Positions 9,936-19,546 of a stretch of DNA of 64,000 nucleotides are shown in pieces (the stretch's first letter is position 1; every line of letters starts with the position of its first letter). A program made the position numbers and the translations under genes. Source of the stretch: Paracoccaceae bacterium (GTDB taxonomy: Bacteria; Pseudomonadota; Alphaproteobacteria; Rhodobacterales; Rhodobacteraceae); the NCBI GenBank assembly GCA_027013095.1, contig JALUYI010000018.1, positions 186,001-250,000 of the forward strand, written 5' to 3'. The notes beneath the pieces are model-generated. The model was given only the letters and a program-made list of their open reading frames with translations. It was not told where the DNA came from and did no database searches.

Positions 9936-11225
9936 CTAAAGGGCGGCAAAGCTGGCGGCCTGCCGACTGCTCCAGCGGACAGTGATCTCAAAGCCATCGT
10001 CGGTCTGACGCTCTGCCTCGACCAGATTGTGTTGAAACAGCCACGCCCGTTTGCGTCCCGAATCAAAGCCAAGATGCAGCGTGCGGGTCTTGCGCGGCGC
10101 TTGCAAAGACTCTTGGATGGCCGCCAGAAGCGCGGGCAGCCCATCCCCCTTCAGGGCCGAAACGACATGGACCAAAGGCTGGCGTTGGGCGCGTAAGCGG
10201 ATTGCCGCGGCCTGCTCGGACGGTGCCTGATCAATCTTGTTCCAGACCTCGATCATGCTGTCCCTGCTGTCCGCCGGCAGGCCCAGATCGTCCAGTATTT
10301 TCTGCACGTCCCGGGCCTGTGCCTCGGTCTCGGCATGGGTGATGTCACGCACATGCAGAACCAGATCCGCGTCCAGAACCTCCTCGAGCGTTGCCCGAAA
10401 AGCGGCCACAAGCTGCAGCGGCAAATCGGAAATGAACCCCACCGTGTCCGACAGGATCACCCGTTGCCCCGAGGGCAAATCAAGTGCCCGCATGGTGGGG
10501 TCGAGGGTCGCAAACAGCATGTCCTTTGCAACGACCTTAGCCCCGGTCAAACGATTGAAAATCGTTGATTTTCCGGCGTTCGTATAGCCCACGAGCGCGA
10601 TGATGGGAAAGGGCACCTTCTGGCGCGAAGCGCGGTGCAGCGCGCGGGTCCTGACCACCTTGGCAAGCTGGCGCTTGAGGCGGATAATCGCGTCGTCAAT
10701 GGCGCGCCGGTCGCTTTCGATCTGGGTTTCGCCGGCGCCACCGACAAAGGACAGGCCACCGCGCTGCCGCTCAAGGTGGGTCCAGCTGCGCACAAGGCGC
10801 GACCGTTGATAGGCCAGCGCCGCCAGATCGACCTGCAAGACCCCCTCCCGGGTCCGCGCTCTTGCGCCGAAAATTTCCAGAATAAGGCCCGTCCGGTCCA
10901 GAATTTTCACATTCCAGCGCCGTTCCAGATTTCGCTGCTGAATGGGCGTGACCGGCCCGTCAATCAGAACCAGATCAATCTTCTGATCTGCAAGGCGGCG
11001 GGCGATTTCGTCAACCTTTCCCGCTCCAAACAGCAACCCCGCGCGCGCCTTTGGCAGGCGCACGACATCAGCCGTGACAACCTCAAGCGCCAAGGCGCGC
11101 GCCAGTGAGACCGCTTCGGCGAGGGCATCCCCGGGTGCGCGGCGTGCCTGTTGCCCGCGGATATCGGGGTGAAGAACGAGGCAGCGGGTGACCGCCCGGT
11201 CCGGATCAGAAGGGGGTGCATTCAT
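9936..11225 (-). CDS. hflX: Ribosome-associated GTPase HflX
   Basis: GTPase that binds the 50S subunit and splits or rescues ribosomes under stress. The 429-residue protein has the glycine-rich HflX domain (GLLFGAGKVDEI, then ERQRGGLSFVGGAGETQIE at about 152-170), followed by a G domain with G1 GYTNAGKST (213-221), G3 DTVG (260-263) and G4 NKID. It lies 82 bases behind hfq on the same strand, the classical hfq-hflX pairing, and is probably cotranscribed with it. Confidence 0.95.
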   Translation of the reverse strand: MNAPPSDPDRAVTRCLVLHPDIRGQQARRAPGDALAEAVSLARALALEVVTADVVRLPKARAGLLFGAGKVDEIARRLADQKIDLVLIDGPVTPIQQRNLERRWNVKILDRTGLILEIFGARARTREGVLQVDLAALAYQRSRLVRSWTHLERQRGGLSFVGGAGETQIESDRRAIDDAIIRLKRQLAKVVRTRALHRASRQKVPFPIIALVGYTNAGKSTIFNRLTGAKVVAKDMLFATLDPTMRALDLPSGQRVILSDTVGFISDLPLQLVAAFRATLEEVLDADLVLHVRDITHAETEAQARDVQKILDDLGLPADSRDSMIEVWNKIDQAPSEQAAAIRLRAQRQPLVHVVSALKGDGLPALLAAIQESLQAPRKTRTLHLGFDSGRKRAWLFQHNLVEAERQTDDGFEITVRWSSRQAASFAAL

Positions 11226-11272
11226 TTGCAGTCACACAAAGCCCCTCTGGCCATTTATTCGCGCAAGCTCGA

Positions 11273-11300
11273 TGCGAAAACCAATGTCCACTTTTTCGCA
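11273..11300 (-). other. Stem-loop in the hfq-hflX gap
   Basis: TGCGAAAA (11273-11280) and TTTTCGCA (11293-11300) form a perfect 8-bp stem with a 12-base loop, just after the hfq stop codon. There is no T-run beyond the stem on the minus strand, so it is more likely an RNA processing or attenuation element than a full terminator. Confidence 0.35.
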
Positions 11301-11307
11301 ACGGCCC

Positions 11308-11547
11308 TTAATGCGCATCGTCCCCGTCATAAAGGCTGACAGGCTGCGAGGGCATGATGGTTGAGATTGCACTCTTATAGACCAGTTGTGATTGCCCATC
11401 GCGGCGCAGTAGCACGCAGAATGAGTCAAACCACGTGATGACCCCCTGCAGTTTTACTCCGTTAATCAGAAATATGGTGACAGAAATCTTTGATTTTCGC
11501 ACATTGTTGAGAAATGCATCTTGCAGATTTTGTTTGTCGGCAGCCAT
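11308..11547 (-). CDS. hfq: RNA chaperone Hfq
   Basis: Hexameric Sm-like chaperone that binds sRNAs and mRNAs. The 79-residue product starts [18 protein letters not shown] and contains Sm1 ([19 protein letters not shown]) and Sm2 ([12 protein letters not shown]). In the Sm2 motif the usual YKHAIST reads YKSAIST, with Ser (codon AGT) in place of the normally conserved His. AAGG precedes the start at 9 bases. A 259-base gap back to trkA suggests hfq has its own promoter. Downstream is hflX. Confidence 0.96.
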   Translation of the reverse strand: MAADKQNLQDAFLNNVRKSKISVTIFLINGVKLQGVITWFDSFCVLLRRDGQSQLVYKSAISTIMPSQPVSLYDGDDAH

Positions 11548-11806
11548 TTTTTTCAGCCTTCAGTTTTGTTGACACCGCGTCTCTTGGCGGCTGTTGTTGT
11601 CGTTATGTGCTGAATATGGAGGCAATCAGGTTAATTTTCCAGTGATTTTCGCCAGATAAGCGGACTCAGACGATAACTTTCTTGCGCGTTACGCCAGTTT
11701 TTCGTGCAAATGACAGCAAAACGGGGGCGTGTGACATGGCCTGTGCCGTCGGTTCGCGCGGTCTCAGGGTCAAGATTGGGGTCAGTGTCCTGACCTCGGT
11801 CAGTAG
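11548..11806. other. trkA-hfq intergenic region, 259 bases, no gene seen
   Basis: No open frame with a plausible start is visible on either strand. It presumably carries the hfq promoter, but I cannot pick a convincing pair of hexamers. A small inverted repeat, GGTCAG (11780-11785) and CTGACC (11790-11795), stands right after the trkA stop and lacks a T-run. Confidence 0.4.
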
Positions 11807-13183
11807 CTAAAAATAGCCAATGCCGGCCTGCAGTAGGGTCTCAACCTCGGGGACGTCTTTGGCCAGACAGAAAACCGCGATCACGTCGTCAACCTCAAGA
11901 CGGGTGGTGGCCAGTGGCTTGATCACCTCGTTGCCCTTCTTGACTGCCCCCACCAGGACGCCCTCGGGAAAGGGAATGTCGCGGATGCGTTGGTCGGCAA
12001 TGTCTGACGAGGCCATCACCTGCGCCTCGATCACCTCGGCCTCGGCGTCGCCGATCGAATAGACCATCCGCACCCGCCCATGCCGGATATGGCGCAGGAT
12101 CGAGCTGACCGTGGTCGCCCGCGGGTTGACAAAGGCGTCGATGCCAAGCGGCCCCATCAGCGAATTCAGGGTCGGGTCGTTGACCAGCGCAATCGCCATG
12201 GGACAGCCCGCTGCCTTGGCCCGCGCCGACACCAGAAGGTTGGTCTTGTCGTCATCTGTCACCGCCAACACCGCGTCGGCCTTATCGATATTGGCCTCGG
12301 TCAGGATCTCCAGATCCAGCCCGTCGCCGTTGAGGACGATCGTGCGCTCCAGCGCATCCGCCGCTCGTTCGGCAACACGCCGGTTACGCTCAATCACCTT
12401 GGCACGGACACGGTCGGTGCGTTGTTCCAGCTTGCGCGCCACCGCCAGCCCCACATTTCCGCCGCCGATGACGATCACCCGCTCGCGTTTGCGGGCCGAC
12501 TTGCCGAAAATTTCAAGCGTGCGTGACAGATCGGCCGTATGGGTGAAAATATAGACCTGATCATTGGCAAACAGTTGATCGCCCGGCTCCGGGGCAAACA
12601 GCGTCCCCTCGCGGCGCACACCAACAACCACCGCGCGCAGGGTGGAAAACAGCTCGGTCAATTGGCGTAAGGGGGTGTCGATCACCGGGCATTGCTCATC
12701 CAGCGTGACCCCGATCAACTGCGCCTGCCCGTCGAGAAACAGCTCGGTATCAAAGGTCGCTGGCGCGGCCAACCGTTGCAGGGCCGCCTCGGCCACCTCC
12801 TTTTCCGGCGAGATCACCACGTCGATAGGCATATGCTCGCGCTGGTAGAGGTCGGAATAGATCGCATCGAGATAGCTTTGCGCGCGCAGCCGCGCGATCT
12901 TGCGCGGGATCCGAAAGATCGAATGCGCCACCTGACAGGTGACCATGTTCACCTCGTCCGAAAAGGTCGCGGCAATGATCATGTCGGCATCGCGCGCCCC
13001 GGCCCGCTCAAGGATATCGGGATATGAGGCAAAGCCGGTAATGCCCCCGACATCAAGGCTTTCGGTTGCCCGCCGCACCAGATCGGGGTTGCTGTCAACC
13101 ACGGTCACGTCGTTGTTTTCCGCCGACAGATGCCGGGCGATTTGCCAGCCCACCTGACCGGCGCCGCAAATGATGATCTTCAT
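11807..13183 (-). CDS. trkA: Potassium uptake regulatory protein TrkA
   Basis: Peripheral NAD(H)-binding subunit that gates the Trk potassium channel at the inner membrane. The 458-residue protein is a tandem RCK duplication: the first Rossmann motif is at the N-terminus (MKIIICGAGQVGWQIARHL) and a second near residue 235 (VIVIGGGNVGLAVARKL), each followed by an RCK-C domain. Start at 13183 gives exactly this N-terminus. No TrkH or TrkG channel is in the window. It closes the ntr block on the minus strand, 108 bases after ntrX, an arrangement known in Rhodobacter and relatives. Confidence 0.95.
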   Translation of the reverse strand: MKIIICGAGQVGWQIARHLSAENNDVTVVDSNPDLVRRATESLDVGGITGFASYPDILERAGARDADMIIAATFSDEVNMVTCQVAHSIFRIPRKIARLRAQSYLDAIYSDLYQREHMPIDVVISPEKEVAEAALQRLAAPATFDTELFLDGQAQLIGVTLDEQCPVIDTPLRQLTELFSTLRAVVVGVRREGTLFAPEPGDQLFANDQVYIFTHTADLSRTLEIFGKSARKRERVIVIGGGNVGLAVARKLEQRTDRVRAKVIERNRRVAERAADALERTIVLNGDGLDLEILTEANIDKADAVLAVTDDDKTNLLVSARAKAAGCPMAIALVNDPTLNSLMGPLGIDAFVNPRATTVSSILRHIRHGRVRMVYSIGDAEAEVIEAQVMASSDIADQRIRDIPFPEGVLVGAVKKGNEVIKPLATTRLEVDDVIAVFCLAKDVPEVETLLQAGIGYF

Positions 13184-13291
13184 CTGTTCCCCCAAAGACC
13201 CGAGGGCCCCTGTTTGGCAAACCCTGCCGCGCGCGTCAATTGCCATCCCCGGGGGACGGCCGCCGCAGATCGACCCCGAAAGCCGCTCATA

Positions 13292-14701
13292 TCACGACGC
13301 CGTCTCGTCCACCTCGACCGCCGCCACGCGCACCCCGGATCTGGTCGAGGTCACAACGTTCAGCGACTTTAACTTGCGGTGTAATGCCGAGCGCTCCATC
13401 CCGACGAAATTCGCCGTGCGGCTGATATTGCCGCCAAAACGGTTGATCTGGGTCATCAGATATTCGCGCTCGAACATTTCCCGCGCCTCGCGCAGGGGCA
13501 GCGTCGCCAGATTGCTCGGCAGACCGAATTTCCCGCCCGCACTGCCATTGTCCCCGCCTGCAGGCAATTCCTGTGCCTCGATATCGCCGCTGTCCGGCCC
13601 CAGAATCAGCACCCGCTCAATGACGTTTTTCAACTGCCGCACATTCCCCGGCCACTGCATCGTCTGTAACAGCGCCTCGGCTTCGGCGGTCAGGTTGCGC
13701 ATAGGCAGACCTTGCGACTGGTTGAATTCTTTCAGGAAATGCCGGGCCAACTCGGGGATATCCTCGCGCCGGGTCTCCAGAGAAGGCACCGAGATCGGCA
13801 CCACGTTCAGGCGGTGGAACAGTTCTTCGCGAAACCGCCCTTCCTTGATCTCCAGCTGCAGGTCCTTGTTCGTCGATGAAATCACCCGCAGATCGACCCG
13901 CACCTTATCGGCTCCGCCGACCCGCTGGAATTGCTGATCCACCAGCACCCGCAGGATTTTCGATTGTGTGCCAAGGGGCATATCCGCCACCTCGTCGAAA
14001 AATAGGATGCCGCCATGCGCCTGCTCCAAAAGCCCCGGCTCGAACCCCCGCTCCAGCGTTTCACGACCAAACAGCACCTCCTCCATGCGCTCGGGCTCGA
14101 TCGAGGCGGAATTGACCGTGACGAACGGATGCCCGGCGCGGTCCGAACCGGCGTGGATATAGCGCGCCGCCACCTCCTTGCCGCAGCCCGCCGGGCCGGT
14201 CAGCAGGATACGCCCGTTGGTCCGCATCACCTTGTCCAGCTGCGATTTCAGCGCCCTGAAGGCGGTCGAGCTGCCAACCATGACCGATGAGGTCGCATCC
14301 GCCACCCTGAGATGGGCATTTTCACGGCGCAGGCGCGACGCCTCCATTGCCCGGCTAATCACCACCATCAGCTGATCGATATTGAACGGCTTTTCAATAA
14401 AGTCATAGGCGCCCTGCTTGACCGCGGCCACCGCGATCTCGATATTGCCGTGCCCTGAGATGATGACCACCGGAATATCGGGATTGTCCCGCCGGGTGGT
14501 TTTCAGAATGTCGATCCCGTCCATCCGGCTGTCCTTGAGCCAAATATCCAGAATGATCAGGTCCGGCGGATCGGCGTTGATCTCGCGCATGCAGGCGTCA
14601 CTGTTGCCCGCAAGCCGCGTCGTATAACCCTCATCCTGCAGAATATCCGAGATCAGTTCCCGGATGTCCTTTTCGTCATCTACGACCAGAATATCGCCCA
14701 T
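13292..14701 (-). CDS. ntrX: NtrX response regulator (AAA+ activator family)
   Basis: Cytoplasmic response regulator partnered with the NtrY sensor; linked to nitrogen, redox and envelope control in alphaproteobacteria. The 469-residue protein has a receiver domain with phosphoacceptor D52 (LIILDIW), a AAA+ domain with Walker A GPAGCGKE and Walker B GGILFFDEVADMP, and a C-terminal Fis-type helix-turn-helix. The sigma54-contact GAFTGA motif is absent; the aligned stretch reads RETLERGFEPG, so it probably does not use sigma54, as seen for NtrX proteins generally. It follows ntrY by 25 bases. Confidence 0.95.
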   Translation of the reverse strand: MGDILVVDDEKDIRELISDILQDEGYTTRLAGNSDACMREINADPPDLIILDIWLKDSRMDGIDILKTTRRDNPDIPVVIISGHGNIEIAVAAVKQGAYDFIEKPFNIDQLMVVISRAMEASRLRRENAHLRVADATSSVMVGSSTAFRALKSQLDKVMRTNGRILLTGPAGCGKEVAARYIHAGSDRAGHPFVTVNSASIEPERMEEVLFGRETLERGFEPGLLEQAHGGILFFDEVADMPLGTQSKILRVLVDQQFQRVGGADKVRVDLRVISSTNKDLQLEIKEGRFREELFHRLNVVPISVPSLETRREDIPELARHFLKEFNQSQGLPMRNLTAEAEALLQTMQWPGNVRQLKNVIERVLILGPDSGDIEAQELPAGGDNGSAGGKFGLPSNLATLPLREAREMFEREYLMTQINRFGGNISRTANFVGMERSALHRKLKSLNVVTSTRSGVRVAAVEVDETAS

Positions 14702-14726
14702 GGTTTACTCAACTCCCTTTTGCCGG

Positions 14727-16994
14727 TCAGGCTACATTACGGTTTCTGACCTTGGCCCGTTTCAATGAGGTCATCGGCAAGACGATGCGCGCCAGAGCGC
14801 CCGCGTGGTCATTGCCGGGAAAAACTTCTGCGTCCAACAGCTCCATCGTTCCGCCGTGTTCTTCGATGATCTTCTTGACGATCGACAGGCCCAGCCCGGT
14901 GCCCTTGTCACGGTTGGTGACGTAGGGCTCAAACAGGCGGGCGCGGTTTTCCGGCAGGCCGATGCCGTTGTCGGCGACCCGGATCTCGGTCTCGTCGCCG
15001 CGCTGAATCACCGTCACACGGATTTCGCCCTGAAAATCAGGAGATTTGCTTTTATCCACCATATCAATGGCCTCTGCGGCGTTCTTGATGATATTTATCA
15101 GTGCCTGCGAGATCATCGTTGCGTCGATATGCGCCCAGATTTCCGGCACCTCACAGTCCAGCGAGATGCGCCCGCCGGGCAGCGCCGATTCCTGCAGCAG
15201 AACCGCATCGCGCACCAGTTTCACCAGATCGTTCTGGCGCCGCTCGGGCTCGGGCATGCGGGCAAATTTCGAGAACTCGTCAACAATGCGACGCAAGTCC
15301 GAGGTCTGACGGATGATGACATCGGTGTATTGCGCCAAAGCCGCCTCGTCGATCCCCGGCACGTTGCGAAACTTGCGCTTCAGGCGTTCGGCCGACAGCT
15401 GGATCGGCGTCAGCGGATTTTTGATCTCATGCGCGATCCGGCGCGCCACATCGCCCCAGGCCGCCATCCGCTGTGCTGAGACCAGATCTGTGATATCATC
15501 AAATGTGATCACAAAACCTTCGAGGTCGCGTGATTCGTTCAGGCGCCGCGCCATGCGCACCAAAAGGATCTCGGCAACGCCGGCGCGCGTGACCTGCACC
15601 TCCGCCTGGGAAATAGGCTTAGTTTCCCGTGTTAACTCTTTGAAAAGATGGTTAAATTCAGGGACGACCTCGGCCAACGTTCCGCCCGTATCGCTGTCGA
15701 TCTGCAAACCCAGCAAACGGATCGCCGCTGCGTTGATCAGGTCGATCTTGCCCGCCGGATCCAGACCGATAACCCCGGTCGTCACCCCGCTCAGGATACT
15801 GTCAAACAACCGGCGTTGGCGCTCGGTCTGTTCGTTGGTCTTGATCAGGGCGTCGCGCTGCGCCTTCAGTTGCCGGGTCATGCGGTTGAAGGCGCGGCTG
15901 AGCATGGTGATTTCATCATCGCCCTCCTCCTCCTTGACGCTGATGTCGAAATCACCGGCGCCGACCCGCTGCACCGCTCCGGCCAAGCGCCCGACGGGGC
16001 GCGCTAGACGCTCGGCAAACCACAGGCCCAGCCAGATTGCAGCCAGAATGACTATAACGGCAAACCCCAGATAAATAAGGCCGAATTCAAACAGCAATCG
16101 GCCACGGTCGCGCTCGAGCTGCTGATAGAGCGCGACCGAATCCTTGGTCTCGTCGAGCAAATTCAGGATGCGTCCATCGACGGTGCGCGAAATATAGAGG
16201 TAGCGATCCGCATAGGATTTCAGTGCCACCAGCGCCCGAAATTCGTTGTTGTTCCAGTCCTGAATGACCACGGTTTCGCCATTGGCAGCACGGGTGATCT
16301 GCGCATCTGTAGGGGGCTCAAAATCGAACAGATAGCTGCGGTCCCCCCGCGAAACGATCTGTGCCTTGCCGTCGATAACAAAGGCTTCATGCAGCCCGCG
16401 CTGGTTCTGTTTCTGACCCTGCGTCAACAATTCACGCAACGCCCCGTCGGACATCAACGGGTTGGCCATCTTGTTCCGGTCCAGAAAATTCGCAAGGATG
16501 CGCGCGTCCCGAATCAACGCCGTTCTGTGTTCATTTTCATAGGCTTGCGCGGCGGCCAGAGAATTTCCTACGACATTGCTGACCCGGTCCGAAAACCAAC
16601 CCTCAAGGCCGAAATTCAGCGTCAGCGTGGCAAAAACCGCGACCAGAACCGTCGGAATGAGGGCGATGATGGCGAACACGCCACTGAGGCGCAGGTGCAG
16701 GCGCGACCCTGCCGATTGCGCCCGGCGTGCAGCGATCATCCGGGCAACGCGTTGCAACACCAGCGCCGCCACGATCAGCACATAGACCATATCGGCTAGC
16801 AGGATAAAGCGCAGGTTAAGGGTCGGGCTGCCCTGCTCGAAAAAGCTGAGTGCGCCAAAGGTCAGCAGGGCCAGAATCGGACCGAGGGCAACCAGAGTCA
16901 GCGTTGCAAGATTGCGCAGCTTGCGTTGCTTGCGCAGCCGGTTCAGTGACTCCCAGCGCGAAGACCAGCGTGAGGGCGAGGTCGTCAGATTCAC
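14727..16994 (-). CDS. ntrY: NtrY membrane sensor histidine kinase
   Basis: Inner-membrane histidine kinase for NtrX. In the 755 residues, membrane segments occur at about 30-50, 62-82, 105-128 and 303-326, with an extracytoplasmic sensing region between the last two. A HAMP domain follows (about 328-382, with LARPVGRLAGAVQRVGAGDFD), then a PAS domain (about 395-500), HisKA with H522 in [14 protein letters not shown], and an HATPase domain (GTGLGLSIVKKIIEEHGG). It is separated from ntrC by 105 bases that hold a terminator-like hairpin, so ntrYX may be a separate transcription unit from ntrBC. Confidence 0.95.
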   Translation of the reverse strand: MNLTTSPSRWSSRWESLNRLRKQRKLRNLATLTLVALGPILALLTFGALSFFEQGSPTLNLRFILLADMVYVLIVAALVLQRVARMIAARRAQSAGSRLHLRLSGVFAIIALIPTVLVAVFATLTLNFGLEGWFSDRVSNVVGNSLAAAQAYENEHRTALIRDARILANFLDRNKMANPLMSDGALRELLTQGQKQNQRGLHEAFVIDGKAQIVSRGDRSYLFDFEPPTDAQITRAANGETVVIQDWNNNEFRALVALKSYADRYLYISRTVDGRILNLLDETKDSVALYQQLERDRGRLLFEFGLIYLGFAVIVILAAIWLGLWFAERLARPVGRLAGAVQRVGAGDFDISVKEEEGDDEITMLSRAFNRMTRQLKAQRDALIKTNEQTERQRRLFDSILSGVTTGVIGLDPAGKIDLINAAAIRLLGLQIDSDTGGTLAEVVPEFNHLFKELTRETKPISQAEVQVTRAGVAEILLVRMARRLNESRDLEGFVITFDDITDLVSAQRMAAWGDVARRIAHEIKNPLTPIQLSAERLKRKFRNVPGIDEAALAQYTDVIIRQTSDLRRIVDEFSKFARMPEPERRQNDLVKLVRDAVLLQESALPGGRISLDCEVPEIWAHIDATMISQALINIIKNAAEAIDMVDKSKSPDFQGEIRVTVIQRGDETEIRVADNGIGLPENRARLFEPYVTNRDKGTGLGLSIVKKIIEEHGGTMELLDAEVFPGNDHAGALARIVLPMTSLKRAKVRNRNVA

Positions 16995-17015
16995 CGCGTG
17001 CCCCCTGTCAGAGCG

Positions 17016-17029
17016 GCGGCGATCGCCGC
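17016..17029. repeat. 14-bp perfect palindrome upstream of ntrY
   Basis: GCGGCGATCGCCGC at 17016-17029, 22 bases before the ntrY start. It could be an operator or only a GC-rich palindrome; no specific regulator is suggested. Confidence 0.25.
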
Positions 17030-17075
17030 GAAATTAACCTGCTGATCCGCCAGGTCGGACATATCGAATACTCAC

Positions 17076-17095
17076 AAAAACCACAGCACTGTGGT
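17076..17095 (-). terminator. Probable intrinsic terminator after ntrC
   Basis: On the minus strand, ACCACA, a GTGC loop and TGTGGT (17095-17080) are followed by T residues down to 17076, starting 5 bases past the ntrC stop codon. This is a short but well-formed hairpin with a T-run between ntrC and ntrY. Confidence 0.5.
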
Positions 17096-17099
17096 ATTC

Positions 17100-18464
17100 T
17101 TACATCATTTTACGCCGCCGTGTCACCTGAATATCCAGATCTGTGATCTTTTTGCGCAAAGTATTCCGATTTATCCCCAAAAGAGCGGCACATTTCGCCT
17201 GATTTCCGCCAGTGGCCTCCAGTGCAATTTGCAACAGCGGGTGCTCCATCTCATGCAGAATCCGGGCATAAAGGCCGTCCGGCGGCAAGGCATCGCCGTG
17301 CAGATCAAAATACCGCCGGAGGTGCATGGCGATCGAATCACCCAGTTTCTCGCCACTGTCGGTGAGCCGGGTCCGTTGCTTTTTTGCCAGAGGGCCAAGC
17401 GCGGTGACCACATCGGACAGGGTAATCTCCTGCTCGGGGCAGGTCAGCGCGATCCGGCGGATGGTATTGGCCAACTCGCGGATATTTCCGGGCCAGACAT
17501 GGGCGCGCATCTCGGCCAGCGCCTCGGGAGCAAAGCGTTTGCCGGCGCCGGTTTCAGGATCAAGCGCAGCAAGAAAATACTCGGCCAGCAAGGGAATATC
17601 ATCAATGCGAGCGCGCAGCGGCGGCACCTGTAGAAAAACGGCACTCAGACGATAATAGAGGTCACGCCGAAAGTGGGACACCTCGACGGCAGCGGCCAGA
17701 TCCTGCTGGGTTGCCGCCAGAATCCGCGGCCCGTGGTTGTCCAGCGCATCAATCGCCCGCACCAGACGTGCCTGCGCCGGTGCCGACATGTCGCCAATTT
17801 CATCAAACAGCACCGTGCCTCCGCGCGCGGCGTCAAGAATCTCGGGGAGTTGCCCCAGATCTTCCATCTCGGTGGCGCCAACGATCCTGAAGGGCATGCC
17901 GCGCCGGTCTCCATAACGGTGAATGACCTCGGCAATCAGCGACTTTCCGGTGCCGCTTTCGCCGAAAATCAGGACCGGCATGTCGGTGTTCAGAACCCGG
18001 GCAATCAGGCGATAGAGCTGCTGCATGGCCGGGGTGCGCCCGATCAGGGGTAGCTGCTCGGCGTCGTCTTGCCCGCTTGCCGCGGTGCGCGGTGCGCGGC
18101 GGCTCTGGGCCAGCGCCCGGGCCGAGCGCTTCATCAGGTCGGGGAGATCGAACGGTTTTGGCAGATAGTCATAGGCCGACGCCTCTGTTGCCTTGATCGC
18201 GGTCATGATGGTGTTTTGCGCCGAGATCACGATAACCGGCAGGTCTGGCCGCATCTGATATATTTTCGGCAATGTTTCCAAGCCATTACCGTCCGGCATT
18301 ACCACATCCGAGATGACCAGATCACCCCGCCCCTCGTCGATCCAGCGCATTAGCGTGGTCAGCGAGGCGGTGGCGTGAACCTTGCATCCGGCGCGCCCGA
18401 AGGCCTGTGTCAGAACCGTGCGTATCGTGCGGTCGTCGTCCGCGATCAGAACCGTTCCATCCAT
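17100..18464 (-). CDS. ntrC: NtrC nitrogen regulator lacking the sigma54-contact loop
   Basis: Response regulator that activates nitrogen-assimilation genes when phosphorylated by NtrB. The 454-residue protein has a receiver domain (D53 in [13 protein letters not shown]), a AAA+ domain with Walker A GESGTGKS (168-175) and Walker [13 protein letters not shown] (about 215-226), and a C-terminal Fis-type helix-turn-helix ([19 protein letters not shown]). Between Walker A and B there are about 39 residues against about 57 in E. coli NtrC, and GAFTGA is missing. This matches R. capsulatus NtrC, known to work with sigma70 polymerase. Its ATG shares one base with the ntrB TGA. Confidence 0.96.
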   Translation of the reverse strand: MDGTVLIADDDRTIRTVLTQAFGRAGCKVHATASLTTLMRWIDEGRGDLVISDVVMPDGNGLETLPKIYQMRPDLPVIVISAQNTIMTAIKATEASAYDYLPKPFDLPDLMKRSARALAQSRRAPRTAASGQDDAEQLPLIGRTPAMQQLYRLIARVLNTDMPVLIFGESGTGKSLIAEVIHRYGDRRGMPFRIVGATEMEDLGQLPEILDAARGGTVLFDEIGDMSAPAQARLVRAIDALDNHGPRILAATQQDLAAAVEVSHFRRDLYYRLSAVFLQVPPLRARIDDIPLLAEYFLAALDPETGAGKRFAPEALAEMRAHVWPGNIRELANTIRRIALTCPEQEITLSDVVTALGPLAKKQRTRLTDSGEKLGDSIAMHLRRYFDLHGDALPPDGLYARILHEMEHPLLQIALEATGGNQAKCAALLGINRNTLRKKITDLDIQVTRRRKMM

Positions 18465-19546
18465 CAGACCCGTCCTCCCTTGTCCGCCACAACCGGCAAT
18501 GAAATCCGAAACGTCGTTGCCCCGGGGCGCGAGGTCAGAATGATGGTGCCATTGTGCTCGGAGATAATTTTTGAGACCAGCGCCAGCCCCAGACCGGTGC
18601 CGTTTTCGCGCGTGCTGACAAAGGGGTCAAAGACGTGATCGACAAGGTGCTCCGGGATGCCCGGCCCGTCATCCATGATCTCGATCTGGAGCGGCACTGC
18701 ATGCCCTCCCTGAGGGTCGCGCAAACGAAGACCCAGCTCATAATAGGTGCGAATGGTGATCGTACCGGTCTTGCCGGGACGGACCGCCTCGGCCGCATTG
18801 GCGAACAGGTTGGCAAAAACCTGCATCATCTGCCCTGAATCCGCCAGCGTTAGAGGCAGTGACGGGTCGTAGTCGTCGCAAAAGTGCATCTGCGCCGCAG
18901 CACCGAGACTGGCCGAGCGACGGGCGCGTTCCAACAGATCGTGGATATTGACCGGCTTCAGATCGGGGGCGCGCAGATCCCCGAACTGCTCGACCTGTTT
19001 CAGCAGATCGACGATGCGGCGGGTTTCCTGCAGGATCAGATCGGTCATTTCGCGCTCGGCTTCAGGCAGCGACATGGCCAAAAGCTGCGCTGCGCCGGTG
19101 ATCCCCGCCAGAGGGTTCTTGATCTCGTGCGCCAGCATATCAGCCAGCCCGATTGCAGTGCTGGCCGCCGATTTCGGATGCAGCGCCTTGTTCAGATGCC
19201 CCTTGATATGGCGCGGATGAACCAGCATGAACATGGTTTCGCGATCATCCCCGAGCGGGGCAATCTGAAGGTCGCAGAGAACCGGCCTGCCCTGCCCCCC
19301 CGTCAGCCTGACATCGTGCTGAAACAGGACTGATTGCCCCGTACGCGCCCGGGCAATATTGGCCGAGAGGTCGGTGTTCACGGCCAGACAATCGGCAATA
19401 TTTCGGCCTCGACAACTGCGTGTGCCGACGTTCAAAAGGCCCTCGGCCGCGGGGTTCATACCCTCGATCCGATCTTGGCGATCCACTAAAAAGCCGGGAA
19501 TCGGCAGGACCTGCCAGAATCGACCGAGGTCTTGCGCCCCGCTCAT
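18464..19546 (-). CDS. ntrB: NtrB nitrogen-sensing histidine kinase
   Basis: Soluble bifunctional kinase/phosphatase for NtrC, normally controlled by PII proteins. The 360-residue protein has an N-terminal PAS-like domain (about 10-110), HisKA with H140 in [12 protein letters not shown], and an HATPase domain with [17 protein letters not shown] and [13 protein letters not shown]. There are no membrane segments. Its start overlaps the dusB stop by 4 bases and its stop touches the ntrC start, so dusB-ntrB-ntrC is a translationally coupled operon. Confidence 0.96.
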   Translation of the reverse strand: MSGAQDLGRFWQVLPIPGFLVDRQDRIEGMNPAAEGLLNVGTRSCRGRNIADCLAVNTDLSANIARARTGQSVLFQHDVRLTGGQGRPVLCDLQIAPLGDDRETMFMLVHPRHIKGHLNKALHPKSAASTAIGLADMLAHEIKNPLAGITGAAQLLAMSLPEAEREMTDLILQETRRIVDLLKQVEQFGDLRAPDLKPVNIHDLLERARRSASLGAAAQMHFCDDYDPSLPLTLADSGQMMQVFANLFANAAEAVRPGKTGTITIRTYYELGLRLRDPQGGHAVPLQIEIMDDGPGIPEHLVDHVFDPFVSTRENGTGLGLALVSKIISEHNGTIILTSRPGATTFRISLPVVADKGGRV

